DNA from: Phycisphaerae bacterium
GTDB lineage: Bacteria; Planctomycetota; Phycisphaerae; Phycisphaerales; SM1A02
Assembly (NCBI GenBank): GCA_002717655.1
Contig: PBAY01000044.1
Coordinates: forward strand, 1 to 64,000
Reading direction: 5' to 3'
DNA: 64,000 nucleotides
The position numbers were made by a program, and so were the translations under genes. The notes beneath the pieces are model-generated. The model worked only from the letters and a program-made list of their open reading frames with translations. It did not search any database and was not told the DNA's origin. Shown here piece by piece: positions 26,086-35,203 of this stretch. Positions within the stretch are counted from its first letter, which is position 1. Each line of letters begins with the position of its first letter.

Positions 26086-26769
26086 CTGGCTGCTTTTGCT
26101 TCCGCCGATGCGACCCTCGGTTCCGCTTCGAATTCTGGTGATATTGCCACGGTGTTTCCAGAGAACAAGCGCCGCCAGCAGTATGGAGACGACAAGTGGA
26201 GCAAGTGGCAACTCCACTGAGGCATCGGAATCGACTTGCTGTTCCATGAATTGCAGTACGGCCAGCACGGCAATCGGGATGCACACAGCAGCCACCATGC
26301 TTGCCAGCGAAACCATGCGGAACAACATGACCATGATGAACCAGATGATGAACGATGCGCCGACGGCAATGGTCATCACAGGCCACATGGCCAGAAGTGC
26401 GCCAAAGGTCGTCGCCACACCTTTGCCACCTCCACCTCGGAGAAAGAGCGAGTACATGTGGCCGAGCAGGGCGGCAAAGCCGACTCCAAGCCAGAGCCAC
26501 CATTGAAGTGGAACGGTGAAGATGTCCTGATCGTAGAGTCCCGAAAGAATTCCGGCGACAGCGACTGGGACAGCACCTTTGAGCAGGTCCAGAAAGAAGC
26601 AGAGCAGACCCCATTTGCGGCCGAGGACACGGCCCACGTTGGTGGCCCCGATGTTCTTTGATCCTTCGTTGCGAATGTCTACGCCATGGAATCTTGAAAT
26701 GATCACGCCAAACGGGATTGATCCAAGCAGATACGCGCCAATGATGCAACCTGTCCAGACTCCTGTCAT
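26074..26769 (-). CDS. plsY: glycerol-3-phosphate acyltransferase PlsY
   Basis: A 231-aa inner-membrane enzyme moving an acyl group from acyl-phosphate to glycerol-3-phosphate, the first step of phospholipid synthesis. The three conserved loops are present: LLGSIPFGVIISR followed by GSKNIGATNVGR, the LLKGAVPV segment, and GGGGKGVATTFGALL. About five transmembrane segments are visible. A PlsX partner is not in the window. Its ATG overlaps the stop of the O-antigen ligase gene by 4 nt, so the two are co-transcribed. The C-terminal tail (about 15 residues) is charged and variable. Confidence 0.94.
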   Translation of the reverse strand: MTGVWTGCIIGAYLLGSIPFGVIISRFHGVDIRNEGSKNIGATNVGRVLGRKWGLLCFFLDLLKGAVPVAVAGILSGLYDQDIFTVPLQWWLWLGVGFAALLGHMYSLFLRGGGGKGVATTFGALLAMWPVMTIAVGASFIIWFIMVMLFRMVSLASMVAAVCIPIAVLAVLQFMEQQVDSDASVELPLAPLVVSILLAALVLWKHRGNITRIRSGTEGRIGGSKSSQSSQ

Positions 26770-28118
26770 GTCGTACGTTCCTCTAGCTTGTTGCTTCCAG
26801 TGACGATCGATGCAAGGTAGATGAGCATCAGCACGCCCATCATCGACGTCATCATCTGATATCCATCAAACGTAGCTCCAGCAGCCCAGGCGATGAGTGC
26901 GAATGCGGCGCCGAAGTAGATGGGATCATGAAATCGAGGTACCAGCCGGCACAGCACGAGAATCATGGGTAGGACGAGCAGAATCAGGCCGATGATTCCG
27001 GTCTGTGAAAGTGTCTGCAGATACATGGAGTGCGGGTTCAGATGTCTTTCGCTGACAGGAACGTTTTCCGCTTCAGCATCAACGGGTGTCAGCCACCAGT
27101 ATTGCCGCAATTCTGATGACAGTCCGCCTGCTCCGATGCCGAGGAGCGGATGCTCAAGGAAGACGTCACGGGAGGCATCCCAGGCGAGTAGTCGAAAGCC
27201 GATCGGCGTGTGTTGCCATCCTCCAAGGGGTGTCTCCCGGTCAGCAAGCGAAGCGGTGCGCTCTTGAAAGGCTTCCGTGACACGATTCTGAACAGGTGTT
27301 GTGAACTTGCCGTCAAGCGCCGTGATGTCAAGCGTGACGAATCCGGCTCCTGCGATGATTCCAATAGCACCCAGTGTCATGATTCTGCTTCGAGACCAGG
27401 GTGCCAGTGTGAACGCCGACAGAATCAACAGGCCGCTTGCCATAACAAAGCTCAACCATGGCCCTCGACTGCCGGTCAGTGCCAGACCGACCATGATGAT
27501 CACCAGTCCAATGGCCATCAAGATCGCCCGTCTGCCTTTCCAAAGGCAGGCTCCGCTGAGCAGCCACATGGCTGCAGTGACCAGCAAGGCTGCCGCCAGA
27601 ATCGGTTGCATGGCGGCATCTGCTCGCCCGCGCAGGTCGAGTTCCAGTCCAGCCAGACCGATCATCTGTCCAATCTGGATGAGGACGATGGTTGCACAGC
27701 CGATGATGAAGGCCATGGCGATGATTCGGAAGTGATACGCAACGGGCCACAAGGCGCTCAGGATCAGGTACGTCCTGATCATTCGGATTTCCTCGAATCC
27801 TTGATCGGGTGCAGGACTCCAGAGGAAGCTCAAGGTCAGCCAGGCTGGCCATGCAAGCATCAGCCAAAGCAGTGGATCAAGAAAGAGTGTTGCGTAGCAT
27901 CGGTAGATCTTTGGAAGTCGAAGAAGACTGAAGAACACGAGTCCGGCGAGGAGGATGTCCTTGGCGACAGGAACCATGCCCAGAGGAAGTACGAAAGCAA
28001 ACGCAGCAGCCAGTGCCAGATGAATGTGGTGGCCTCGAGGGTCGAGTGATCGGCCCAGATTGAGTCGTTCTTCACGAGTCAAGGGCAGTGAGGCCGGCTG
28101 GACCGCTGTGTCTTGCAT
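26766..28118 (-). CDS. O-antigen ligase / polymerase family membrane protein
   Basis: About 450 aa with ten or more hydrophobic segments and one large periplasmic loop (about 290-370) containing WDASRDVFLEHPLLGIGAGG, which fits the H-P-x-x-G-x-G motif of the Wzy/WaaL (PF04932) family. Then come NPHSMYLQTLSQTGIIGLILL, the NxxL-x-x-x-x-x-G-I-x-G signature. Such proteins ligate or polymerise O-polysaccharide at the periplasmic face. I chose the ATG at 28118; a GTG at 28175 would extend it by 19 residues. It is cotranscribed with plsY and lies next to LPS core genes. Confidence 0.87.
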   Translation of the reverse strand: MQDTAVQPASLPLTREERLNLGRSLDPRGHHIHLALAAAFAFVLPLGMVPVAKDILLAGLVFFSLLRLPKIYRCYATLFLDPLLWLMLAWPAWLTLSFLWSPAPDQGFEEIRMIRTYLILSALWPVAYHFRIIAMAFIIGCATIVLIQIGQMIGLAGLELDLRGRADAAMQPILAAALLVTAAMWLLSGACLWKGRRAILMAIGLVIIMVGLALTGSRGPWLSFVMASGLLILSAFTLAPWSRSRIMTLGAIGIIAGAGFVTLDITALDGKFTTPVQNRVTEAFQERTASLADRETPLGGWQHTPIGFRLLAWDASRDVFLEHPLLGIGAGGLSSELRQYWWLTPVDAEAENVPVSERHLNPHSMYLQTLSQTGIIGLILLVLPMILVLCRLVPRFHDPIYFGAAFALIAWAAGATFDGYQMMTSMMGVLMLIYLASIVTGSNKLEERTT

Positions 28119-28219
28119 GATCAAGATAAGGAAGGCTCCTGAGGACTCGAAGTATACGAGGGGGTGCCCGATCACCGCTGAGCACTCATTTTCGGGCTTA
28201 CGGGGTATTGTGTTTCTGG

Positions 28220-28873
28220 ATGCATGCCGAATCCAACATTCAGATACTCAAGGAGAACCGGGGCTCGACGGTGTGGGTCGAGCAGGGGGATGATGGTCGG
28301 GCATGCACGATCAAGGCCTGGTCGTTGTCCCCATGGTTTGCCTTGAAGTGTCTTCTTGGTATATCTCAGCCATGGAGGCACTGGAGAGGCGGCCGGCGTC
28401 TGCGTCGGCAGAATCTTGCTTCACCAGAAGTTCTGTCGGTAGGGCTGGGATGGCGTGGAACATGGCCTGTTCTCAAGATCAGGATGCCGTTCATCATTGG
28501 TTCAACAGGTGCAGAGCAGATCAGCGAATCGCCTAGTTCCCTTGGTCATGACATCGCCTCTCGTCTTGGTGAAGCAGTCTCGATTCTGGCGCATGCGGGA
28601 TTGCGTCATCGTGATCTGAAGTTGAGCAACATTGTCTTGCAGCATGATTCCAATGAAATCTGGTTCATTGATCCTGTGGGGGTGATGAGAGATCGCAATC
28701 TGGTTGCATCCATCGTCTGCATGCTCGATCGGCTTGAAGTCGAGATTCGTGATGGATTGGTTCCACGGCCGACGGGTGCCACGGTCGTGGTTCTTCGATC
28801 GTCGATCAGAGGTCTCGGTCGGGAAGACCGTCGAGCAGTTCTGCAGCAGCTGCGCACGCATCATTCACGTTGA
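28220..28873 (+). CDS. LPS core kinase-like protein (WaaP/Kdo kinase superfamily)
   Basis: About 217 aa. The eukaryote-like kinase core is visible: a Lys in ACTIKAW, the catalytic loop GLRHRDLKLSNIVL (His-Arg-Asp...Asn) near residue 135, and the metal-binding IWFIDPVG that replaces DFG. This is the pattern of lipopolysaccharide kinases that phosphorylate heptose or Kdo in the LPS core. The N-lobe is short and the Gly-rich loop unclear. I chose the ATG at 28220; a TTG at 28208 is also possible. A TATTGT box ends 8 nt before the ATG. Its last 68 nt overlap the 3' end of the convergent heptosyltransferase gene. Confidence 0.75.
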   Translation: MHAESNIQILKENRGSTVWVEQGDDGRACTIKAWSLSPWFALKCLLGISQPWRHWRGGRRLRRQNLASPEVLSVGLGWRGTWPVLKIRMPFIIGSTGAEQISESPSSLGHDIASRLGEAVSILAHAGLRHRDLKLSNIVLQHDSNEIWFIDPVGVMRDRNLVASIVCMLDRLEVEIRDGLVPRPTGATVVVLRSSIRGLGREDRRAVLQQLRTHHSR

Positions 28874-29846
28874 TCCGATCGATCCTGCAGAGATCCGCAT
28901 GACTGTCGGCCACGAGTTCCTCTGGAAGAAATGGTTCTGAAAGAAGTCTGCGTTCCAGGATGCCCGGCAGGATCGTCCATCGTTGGTCGGTTGGTCCGAA
29001 GAGACTGACGATTGGTGTATCCAGTGCGGCGGCAATATGACGTGGCCCGGTGTCATTCGTAACCGCCAGTGAAGCATCTGCGAGAATGGCCTTCAGTCCA
29101 CCAAGGCCCATGCTGGTGATACTGAGATCAATCAACGTGTTGTTGGCATGGTCGAGAACCGACTGTACGACCGGTTGTTCAGCAGGTGATCCGGTCACCG
29201 CTACACGAAGACCGTGTTCATGGACAAGATGATCTGCAAGTTGGGCAAAGCACTCAGCCGGCCAGCGTTTGTCTTGTCGGTTGGCACCAGGCACGAGAAC
29301 CGCATAGGGGCCTTCATCGAGATTCATCGCCTTCGAGGCAGCTTCCTGATCTTCAGGTGTCACGGCGAGTCGAGGTTGAAGTTCGTCAGGTTCTGCAGAA
29401 GTCTCGATGATCGCCTCGACGAGATGGACATAGTCTTCAAGTGTCGTATGGATCTGCTCGCCAGACTCGGGTTCGATCGCATGGGTCAGAAGCATGGAAC
29501 GTCCCTGTCGTTTCAGGCCGATGCGGTGTGTTGCACGACTGAATCGGGCCACCAGTGCGGACCGCATGCTGTTCGGAAGGATGATGACTGCTTCGGGGTT
29601 GTTCCTGGCGAGGAATCTTCCAGAGGTGAGGGGTCCAAACAAGCCGCCTGGGGAGATCTCAAGGCAGTCGTCCACTTCTGGAAGTCCCTTGAGGAGTACG
29701 GCGAGTCCAGGTCGCAGGGCGGCGGTGATGTGTGCGTCTGGAAGATGCCTTCTCAGCAGGCGGAGGGCTGGCGTGGCCATGACGACATCGCCGACCCACG
29801 ACGGCATGATGACCGTGAGGCGTGATGTTGTCTGGTCGATGATCAT
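28806..29846 (-). CDS. waaF: GT9-family heptosyltransferase (WaaF-like)
   Basis: A 346-aa glycosyltransferase of family 9. It opens with VIMPSWVGDVVMATPALRLLRRHLPDA, the G-D-V/I-L-x-T-P motif of heptosyltransferases. The C-terminal domain holds NDTGPRHIAAALDTPIVSLFGPTD, the nucleotide-sugar site. It transfers L,D-heptose from ADP-heptose onto the LPS inner core. Its ATG overlaps the stop of gmhB by 4 nt, and gmhB makes the donor precursor, so the operon logic supports heptose transfer. WaaF (HepII) versus WaaC or WaaQ cannot be separated by eye. Confidence 0.88.
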   Translation of the reverse strand: MIIDQTTSRLTVIMPSWVGDVVMATPALRLLRRHLPDAHITAALRPGLAVLLKGLPEVDDCLEISPGGLFGPLTSGRFLARNNPEAVIILPNSMRSALVARFSRATHRIGLKRQGRSMLLTHAIEPESGEQIHTTLEDYVHLVEAIIETSAEPDELQPRLAVTPEDQEAASKAMNLDEGPYAVLVPGANRQDKRWPAECFAQLADHLVHEHGLRVAVTGSPAEQPVVQSVLDHANNTLIDLSITSMGLGGLKAILADASLAVTNDTGPRHIAAALDTPIVSLFGPTDQRWTILPGILERRLLSEPFLPEELVADSHADLCRIDRINVNDACAAAAELLDGLPDRDL

Positions 29847-30397
29847 GCTGCGCCCTCTTTCGTCAGGATGTACGCCGCTGCTTCAGCTAGAGAGTCGCAG
29901 GTGAATTCCGCTTTGGTATCGACCGCACCTGGTGCGAGTCGAACACCGCGGCAACCCGCTGCGAGTCCCGCCAGTACATCCCGTTCCTGATCGCCGACCA
30001 TCCAGCAGAAGTCAAGTTGCAAGTCATGGTCTTTCGCAGCTTGAAGCAACATCCCCGGTTGTGGTTTGCGCCAGGGGTGTTCCCGGCGATAGGTTTCGAC
30101 GGTTCCTTCTGGATGCCAGGGGCAGAAATACCATCCACAGACCAGGTCATCTTCGCCGGTTGCTTCCTGCAGTTGCCGTTGCACTTCTGCATGGACGGCA
30201 TGAACGTCGTCTTCGGTGAACATGCCTCTGGCAACACCGCCTTGATTGGTGATCACAATCAGCTTGAATCCTTCATGATGCAGGCACTTCATCGCCTCAG
30301 CGGCACCCGGTATCAGCGACACCATTTTTGCGTCACCGAGATCATCATCATTGTGGATGATCGTGTTGTCTCGATCGAGGAAGATGGCTTTGGACAT
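29843..30397 (-). CDS. gmhB: D-glycero-beta-D-manno-heptose 1,7-bisphosphate 7-phosphatase
   Basis: A 184-aa HAD-superfamily phosphatase. The nucleophile motif is FLDRDNTI (Asp-x-Asp), motif II Thr is in VITNQGG, and motif III/IV is in KPQPGMLLQAAKDHDL and MVGDQERDVLAGLAAG. The zinc-binding insert of GmhB is visible as WYFCPWHPEG. It acts in ADP-L-glycero-D-manno-heptose synthesis. I chose the ATG at 30397 because AAGGAG lies 6 nt upstream; a frame extension to 30487 lacks support. It is translationally coupled to the heptosyltransferase. Confidence 0.93.
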   Translation of the reverse strand: MSKAIFLDRDNTIIHNDDDLGDAKMVSLIPGAAEAMKCLHHEGFKLIVITNQGGVARGMFTEDDVHAVHAEVQRQLQEATGEDDLVCGWYFCPWHPEGTVETYRREHPWRKPQPGMLLQAAKDHDLQLDFCWMVGDQERDVLAGLAAGCRGVRLAPGAVDTKAEFTCDSLAEAAAYILTKEGAA

Positions 30398-30414
30398 GCG
30401 ATCTCCTTGGTGGT

Positions 30415-31188
30415 TCAGCGGGTCATCGCGGTGGGTCGAATGACAACATCGTTGATTGAGACATGTGGAGGAGCATTCACCATCCATGCAATGGTCTCGG
30501 CGACATCTTCCGGCTGCAGCGGTTCTTCAACGGAGTTGACGAACTTCTCGACGGCGGATCGCATCGGTGCATGAGGAATGCTGTCGACAAGTTCCGTCAT
30601 GACGATGCCCGGTTCAACGACACCGACGCGAAGATGGCCGCCGCCTTCGGATGCGCGGCGTGCGAGATCGACACGAAGGCAATCACCGAAATGAGTCACT
30701 GCTGCTTTCGTTGCGCAGTACACGGAAGCTTCGGGGAAGGTCTGCCGTCCAGCAACTGAGGAGATGAGAATGATGTCCCCGCGTTTCTGCTTGAGCATCA
30801 ACGGCAGTGAGGCATGGACACAATGAAGCAGTCCAGAGAGATTGACGTCCACGGTCTGCCGCCAGATATTCAAGTCGGATTCCTCAAGCGGTGCCAGAGG
30901 CATGATGCCCGCATTGGCGACCAGCGTCTGAAGTCCACCCAGATCCTCCGCTGCCTTGATTGCTTCGGCGACGGAATCCTCCTGCGTGACATCTCCCGGA
31001 ACGGCATGGGCGGTTCCGCCTTGATCCTGGATCTGCTTTGCGACGGCCAGCAGTTCAGGTGCTCGTCGGCCGAGCAGGACGACAGGCCGCCCTTGGGCAG
31101 CCAATTGCCGAGCAGTAGCGGCTCCGATTCCACCACTTGCACCGGTGATCAGGGCAGCATGGGTCGATTGAGTCATGGAGTTGGTCAT
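30415..31188 (-). CDS. short-chain dehydrogenase/reductase (SDR)
   Basis: About 257 aa, a classical SDR. The NAD(P)-binding motif is TGASGGIGAA, the NAG motif is in LVANAGIMPLAP, and the catalytic Ser and Tyr-x-x-x-Lys lie in ISSVAGRQTFPEASVYCATKAA. An Arg in LLGRRAPELL after the second strand suggests NADP preference. The closest look is to NADP-dependent 3-hydroxy acid (YdfG-like) dehydrogenases, but the substrate is not predictable. The start is ambiguous (ATG at 31188, 31176 or 31206). The gene is divergent from lysS and lies 17 nt upstream of gmhB. Confidence 0.87.
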   Translation of the reverse strand: MTNSMTQSTHAALITGASGGIGAATARQLAAQGRPVVLLGRRAPELLAVAKQIQDQGGTAHAVPGDVTQEDSVAEAIKAAEDLGGLQTLVANAGIMPLAPLEESDLNIWRQTVDVNLSGLLHCVHASLPLMLKQKRGDIILISSVAGRQTFPEASVYCATKAAVTHFGDCLRVDLARRASEGGGHLRVGVVEPGIVMTELVDSIPHAPMRSAVEKFVNSVEEPLQPEDVAETIAWMVNAPPHVSINDVVIRPTAMTR

Positions 31189-31227
31189 GAGATCAGCTGG
31201 TTCCATCCTAAGAAGAGGTGTCGCGGG

Positions 31228-31234
31228 TATCGTA
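31228..31234. promoter_or_regulatory. overlapping divergent -10 boxes of lysS and the SDR gene
   Basis: On the + strand TATCGT (31228-31233) stands exactly 6 nt before the lysS ATG. On the - strand TACGAT (31234-31229) overlaps it by five bases and points toward the SDR gene. Only one of the two could be melted at a time. No -35 boxes are convincing. Confidence 0.35.
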
Positions 31235-31239
31235 CCGAC

Positions 31240-32817
31240 ATGCCAGACGCCGAGACCAAGAACAAGAAGGCTCCGGCCGAGGATCAATCAAATCTGGTTG
31301 CTGCTCGTCGGGAGAAGTTGCGCCGTTGGCGTGAAGAATACGACCTCCAGCCCTATGGGCATCGGGTTGATGATCTCATGTCGCTTGCCAAAGCTCGGGA
31401 AGCGTATGACGAGTCGGCTGCGGATCAGTGGGATGCATTGGTCGAGGCTGGCGATGAGTCGCCTGAGGATCCTCGTCCACGTGCTCGCATCGCCGGTCGA
31501 TGCATCCAGCATCGAGCCATGGGCAAACTGGTCTTCATCGTGATTCGCGATGAGACAGGTGATCTTCAGATCAGCGTGTCCAAGCAGGCGGTGGATGCCG
31601 CTTCATTCAAGGTTGCTTCCAAGCTGGATTACGGTGACATCGTGGTAGCTGAGGGTCCAGTCGGCCGAACCAAGCGAGGTGAAATCTGTGTCTGGGCCGA
31701 CTCGTTCCAGATGCACTGCAAATCACTGGTTCCACCTCCTGAGAAATACCACGGCCTGACGGACATGGAGACTCGCTATCGCCAGAGATATGTCGACCTC
31801 TACATGAACCCTGAGGTCATGGAAGTCTTCCATGGTCGTTCCCGGATTCTGAGTTCGACTCGGAAGTTCATGGAGTCACGTGGATATCTGGAAGTCGAGA
31901 CCCCGATGATGCAGGCCTTGGCAGGCGGTGCTGCGGCTCGCCCATTCACGACCCATCACAATGCACTCGACATGCCGTTGTTCATGCGGATTGCACCGGA
32001 GCTCTATCTCAAACGACTGCTCGTGGGTGGGATGCGAAAGGTATTCGAGATCAATCGCAACTTCCGCAATGAGGGGATTGATCGTCAGCACAATCCAGAG
32101 TTCACCATGATGGAGCTGTACGAAGCTTTCGGTGATCTCGACAGCATGCTGGAACTCATGGAGTCACTGCTTCAGGTTCTTGCGAAAGAGCAGCGATCCG
32201 ATGGTTCCGCGGTCATTCCCTTCGGCGATCTGGAGATCGATTACGGACCCACGTTCGAGCGGGTTCGCTATGGAGATCTCTTTGAACGCGGAACGGGGAT
32301 CGACATGTTTGATCGTGACGCCGTTCGGAGTGCAGCGGTCGAGGCGGGAGTGGAGGATGCCGACAAACTGGATCATTGGCTGCTTGTGAATCAGCTTTTC
32401 GAGGAGAAGGGTGAGGTCGCCATTGATCCGACCCGTCCGACCTTCGTGACTCACTACCCGGCTGCGATCTCTCCATTGACACGCCCTGATCCGGAGAATC
32501 CCGAGTTGGCGCTCCGCAGTGAACTGTTCATCGCGGGAATGGAGCTGGCCAATGCCTACACTGAATTGAATGATCCCGATATCCAGCTTTCGATCTTCAC
32601 GGAGCAGTTGTCGGGTTCTGATGATGAAGAAAGTACGTTCCGATCAATGGACGAGGATTTCGTCAATGCCTTGCGTGTCGGCATGCCTCCGGCAGGTGGA
32701 ATGGGCGTAGGGATTGATCGTGTCGTCATGTTGATGACAGGCTGCACGAGCATCCGGGATGTCATTCTTTTTCCCTTGATGCGACCTGAAGGAGGCGAAG
32801 ATGAAGAAGAATCCTGA
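31240..32817 (+). CDS. lysS: lysyl-tRNA synthetase, class II
   Basis: A 525-aa enzyme. The N-terminal OB-fold anticodon domain contains VFIVIRDETGDLQISVSK. The class II motifs are clear: motif 1 near YRQRYVDLYMNPE, motif 2 VFEINRNFRNEGIDRQHNPEFT, motif 3 GMGVGIDRVVMLMTG. The N-terminus has a short Lys-rich extension (PDAETKNKKAPAEDQ). The ATG at 31240 has no ribosome site but is preceded by TATCGT at 6 nt, so the mRNA is probably leaderless. The 3' end overlaps the next gene by 17 nt. Confidence 0.96.
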   Translation: MPDAETKNKKAPAEDQSNLVAARREKLRRWREEYDLQPYGHRVDDLMSLAKAREAYDESAADQWDALVEAGDESPEDPRPRARIAGRCIQHRAMGKLVFIVIRDETGDLQISVSKQAVDAASFKVASKLDYGDIVVAEGPVGRTKRGEICVWADSFQMHCKSLVPPPEKYHGLTDMETRYRQRYVDLYMNPEVMEVFHGRSRILSSTRKFMESRGYLEVETPMMQALAGGAAARPFTTHHNALDMPLFMRIAPELYLKRLLVGGMRKVFEINRNFRNEGIDRQHNPEFTMMELYEAFGDLDSMLELMESLLQVLAKEQRSDGSAVIPFGDLEIDYGPTFERVRYGDLFERGTGIDMFDRDAVRSAAVEAGVEDADKLDHWLLVNQLFEEKGEVAIDPTRPTFVTHYPAAISPLTRPDPENPELALRSELFIAGMELANAYTELNDPDIQLSIFTEQLSGSDDEESTFRSMDEDFVNALRVGMPPAGGMGVGIDRVVMLMTGCTSIRDVILFPLMRPEGGEDEEES

Positions 32818-34303
32818 GTTCCTGAGTTTCCGAGCCAGAACCTTGGCATGGTTGTGCCTGATGGTTCTCTGTGGTGGTTCGGCCACAGCGGAGGTCCTCG
32901 AAGATCGCTGGTACACCTTGAAGTTGGGCGGCGGACATGTTGGAAGCATGCACACCGTCACGGAATCCTCCGAAGGACGTATCTCCAGTCGCATGATGAC
33001 GAACTTGACGATGAAGCGAGGTGAGATGGAGATCGCCATCGCCATCGGGATGGATTGGGTGCAGACCACCGAAGGCAGGGCGATCTCTGCTCGCATGAGT
33101 CAGGACATGAGCGCCATGTCGCAGATCGTCGACTGGCAGTTCACGGATGAAGGGATCAAGGTGACTCAGGGCACCGGGCCTTCCGCGATCACCAAGATGC
33201 AGCCAGTCCCCAAGGGCAAATGGCTGACTCCCTATTCGAGCTTCCGGTATTTCATCGAGCGAGCGAAAGCCGGTGACCGCGAGATCGTGGTCAAGACCAT
33301 GTCGCCGGAAATCGGCCCCCGTCTGCTTGACAACACCTACACCTGGAAAGGTGAAGACGAAATTACGATTAATGGCCGCACGATCTCCACCACGATCTGG
33401 GAGATGGTCAACAGCGCCACCCCTGGTGTGCCTTCGACTCTCTGGGTTTCCAAGGACGGTGTCATGGTGGTGACTGAAACAAGTCTTGGTGGCATGGGAA
33501 AAATGCGGATGGAACTGGCTGAGAAGGCTGCCACTGAACAGGAAGTGGAAGCAGTCGAGGTCTTCTTCAAGTTGATGATCGAACCGGATCAGCCGATTGA
33601 TCAGCCCTGGTCTGCGCAGCAGGCGGTCATGAGGGTTCGTCCCAAGGGCGGCACTACGCTTGATCTTCCTTCTACTGGTTACCAGTCCATTGCCGGCGTC
33701 AAGGATGGCCACACGACGATTGTCGTTGATCTTGATGCGCCTCAGCCAGCAACAGCAGAAGAAGTAGCTGACAAAGCGTATCTGGGCCAGTCGATGATGA
33801 TTGATCCAAAGGACGAACTCATTCTTGAGCTGCATCAACAGGCTGTCGCGGATCTGCCAGCAAATGCAAGTCGCATGCAGCGATGTGAAGCCATGAGAAG
33901 CTTCGTCCATGATCACATCACCAACAAGGATCTGGGGACTGCTTTCGCTTCAGCCAGTGAAGTCGCCAAGACCAGATCTGGAGACTGCAGTGAGCATGGC
34001 GTGCTGTTGGCAGCACTTCTGCGAGCAGATGGCCTGCCGGCGAGAGTGGCGCATGGTCTCGTGTACATCCCTGCATTCGGGGAATATGAAAAGGGTGTGT
34101 TCGGCTGGCACATGTGGAGTCAGGCGCTCGTCGATGGCAACTGGGTTGATCTGGATGCCACGCTGCCGGTGATGTACAGCGCTGGGCATGTGACCACAGG
34201 TACCTCATCGCTGGAGCATGGCAGCGGAGCAGAGGACATGACATCGATCATCAGTTCTCTGGGCAATCTCGAAATTGATGTCTTGAAAGTGAACTACGAG
34301 TGA
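32801..34303 (+). CDS. secreted transglutaminase-like protein
   Basis: A 500-aa protein with a signal peptide (ARTLAWLCLMVLCGGSATA, cleavage near residue 30). The N-terminal 330 residues are beta-rich and unassigned. The C-terminal transglutaminase-like domain has the triad Cys396 (SGDCSEHG), His437 (FGWHMWSQ) and Asp452 (NWVDLDAT). In bacteria this fold acts as a peptidase or amidase or makes protein cross-links. The start overlaps the end of lysS and uses an AGGAGG inside it. The stop overlaps nnrD by 4 nt (GTGA). The substrate is unknown; the exported location is well supported. Confidence 0.87.
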   Translation: MKKNPEFLSFRARTLAWLCLMVLCGGSATAEVLEDRWYTLKLGGGHVGSMHTVTESSEGRISSRMMTNLTMKRGEMEIAIAIGMDWVQTTEGRAISARMSQDMSAMSQIVDWQFTDEGIKVTQGTGPSAITKMQPVPKGKWLTPYSSFRYFIERAKAGDREIVVKTMSPEIGPRLLDNTYTWKGEDEITINGRTISTTIWEMVNSATPGVPSTLWVSKDGVMVVTETSLGGMGKMRMELAEKAATEQEVEAVEVFFKLMIEPDQPIDQPWSAQQAVMRVRPKGGTTLDLPSTGYQSIAGVKDGHTTIVVDLDAPQPATAEEVADKAYLGQSMMIDPKDELILELHQQAVADLPANASRMQRCEAMRSFVHDHITNKDLGTAFASASEVAKTRSGDCSEHGVLLAALLRADGLPARVAHGLVYIPAFGEYEKGVFGWHMWSQALVDGNWVDLDATLPVMYSAGHVTTGTSSLEHGSGAEDMTSIISSLGNLEIDVLKVNYE

Positions 34304-35181
34304 ATCATGCGGGTTCCCCTCCGCCAGTTCAGTTGGCGGCACGTCCTGCTGATGGCCACAAGGGCACGTTTGGAACCGTTCTTATTGTCGGAGGCTGTGA
34401 TGAAGGTCGCTCGATGATGGTCGGTGGCCCGGCGTTTGCGGCAATCGGATCGCTGCGAGCCGGGGCAGGCCGTGCGCAGATGCTGGTACCTCGTACGTTG
34501 GCGGCCTCGTGTCTGAGTGTGGCGCCATCCGCAACAGCCTGGTCACATGATGGTGATCCGGACAAGTCTGTTGAACTCATGCGTGACGTCCTTCCGACTT
34601 GTCAGAGTCTGGTCATCGGGCCTGGATTGGGTACCGGTCCAACAGCGGTTGCCCTGGTGAAAGCGGCCGTGTCCGCCACTTGTCCAGTCATCATTGATGC
34701 CGATGCCCTGAACATCATGGCTCGGGAGCCGAGGCTTCTGGAAGAAGTCGGAAGTCAGGTCGTGCTGACTCCGCATCCAGGTGAATATCAGCGATTGGCT
34801 GAAGGGCTTTCGTTGAATCCCTCCCCTCGATCAGATCAAGAACGCAGTGAGGCTGCCCGATCGATCAGCAGCAAGTCGGGGGCGGTCACGGTTCTGAAAG
34901 GTCATCGAACGGTGGTGAGTGATGGCGATCAAATCTGGATCTGTGATCGAGGTTCGGTTGCGTTGGCGACCGCAGGAACTGGAGATGTGCTGTCGGGCAT
35001 CCTCGGAGGTCTGAGTGCTCGAACGGATCTTGAGCTTTCTCTCTTTGATCGAGTTCGCCTCTCGGTCTGGATTCATGCGGTTGCCGGGGAACGTTGGGCA
35101 GCCACGCATGGCGATGGTGGGCTTCTGGCGATGGAACTGGCGGCAGAAGTACCGCAGGTCATATCGAGTCTCGAGACCTGA
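34300..35181 (+). CDS. nnrD: ADP-dependent NAD(P)H-hydrate dehydratase
   Basis: A 293-aa ribokinase-like protein that repairs hydrated NAD(P)H. The opening is HKGTFGTVLIVGG, the middle has VIGPGLGTGP and VIIDADALNIMA, and the active-site motif is ATAGTGDVLSGILGG near residue 230. The epimerase half (NnrE) found fused in many bacteria is absent here and not adjacent. It starts with GTG at 34300, overlapping the upstream stop by 4 nt, so translation is probably coupled. Confidence 0.93.
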   Translation: MNHAGSPPPVQLAARPADGHKGTFGTVLIVGGCDEGRSMMVGGPAFAAIGSLRAGAGRAQMLVPRTLAASCLSVAPSATAWSHDGDPDKSVELMRDVLPTCQSLVIGPGLGTGPTAVALVKAAVSATCPVIIDADALNIMAREPRLLEEVGSQVVLTPHPGEYQRLAEGLSLNPSPRSDQERSEAARSISSKSGAVTVLKGHRTVVSDGDQIWICDRGSVALATAGTGDVLSGILGGLSARTDLELSLFDRVRLSVWIHAVAGERWAATHGDGGLLAMELAAEVPQVISSLET

Positions 35182-35203
35182 TCCACTCCAGGCGGGCTGC
35201 TGG

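Noticed and set aside
27210-28049. 279-codon frame on the plus strand
   Set aside because: Antisense to the O-antigen ligase gene; Gln/Asp/His-rich nonsense composition.
32762-33916. 384-codon frame on the minus strand
   Set aside because: Antisense to the secreted transglutaminase-like protein; His/Arg-rich with no domain.
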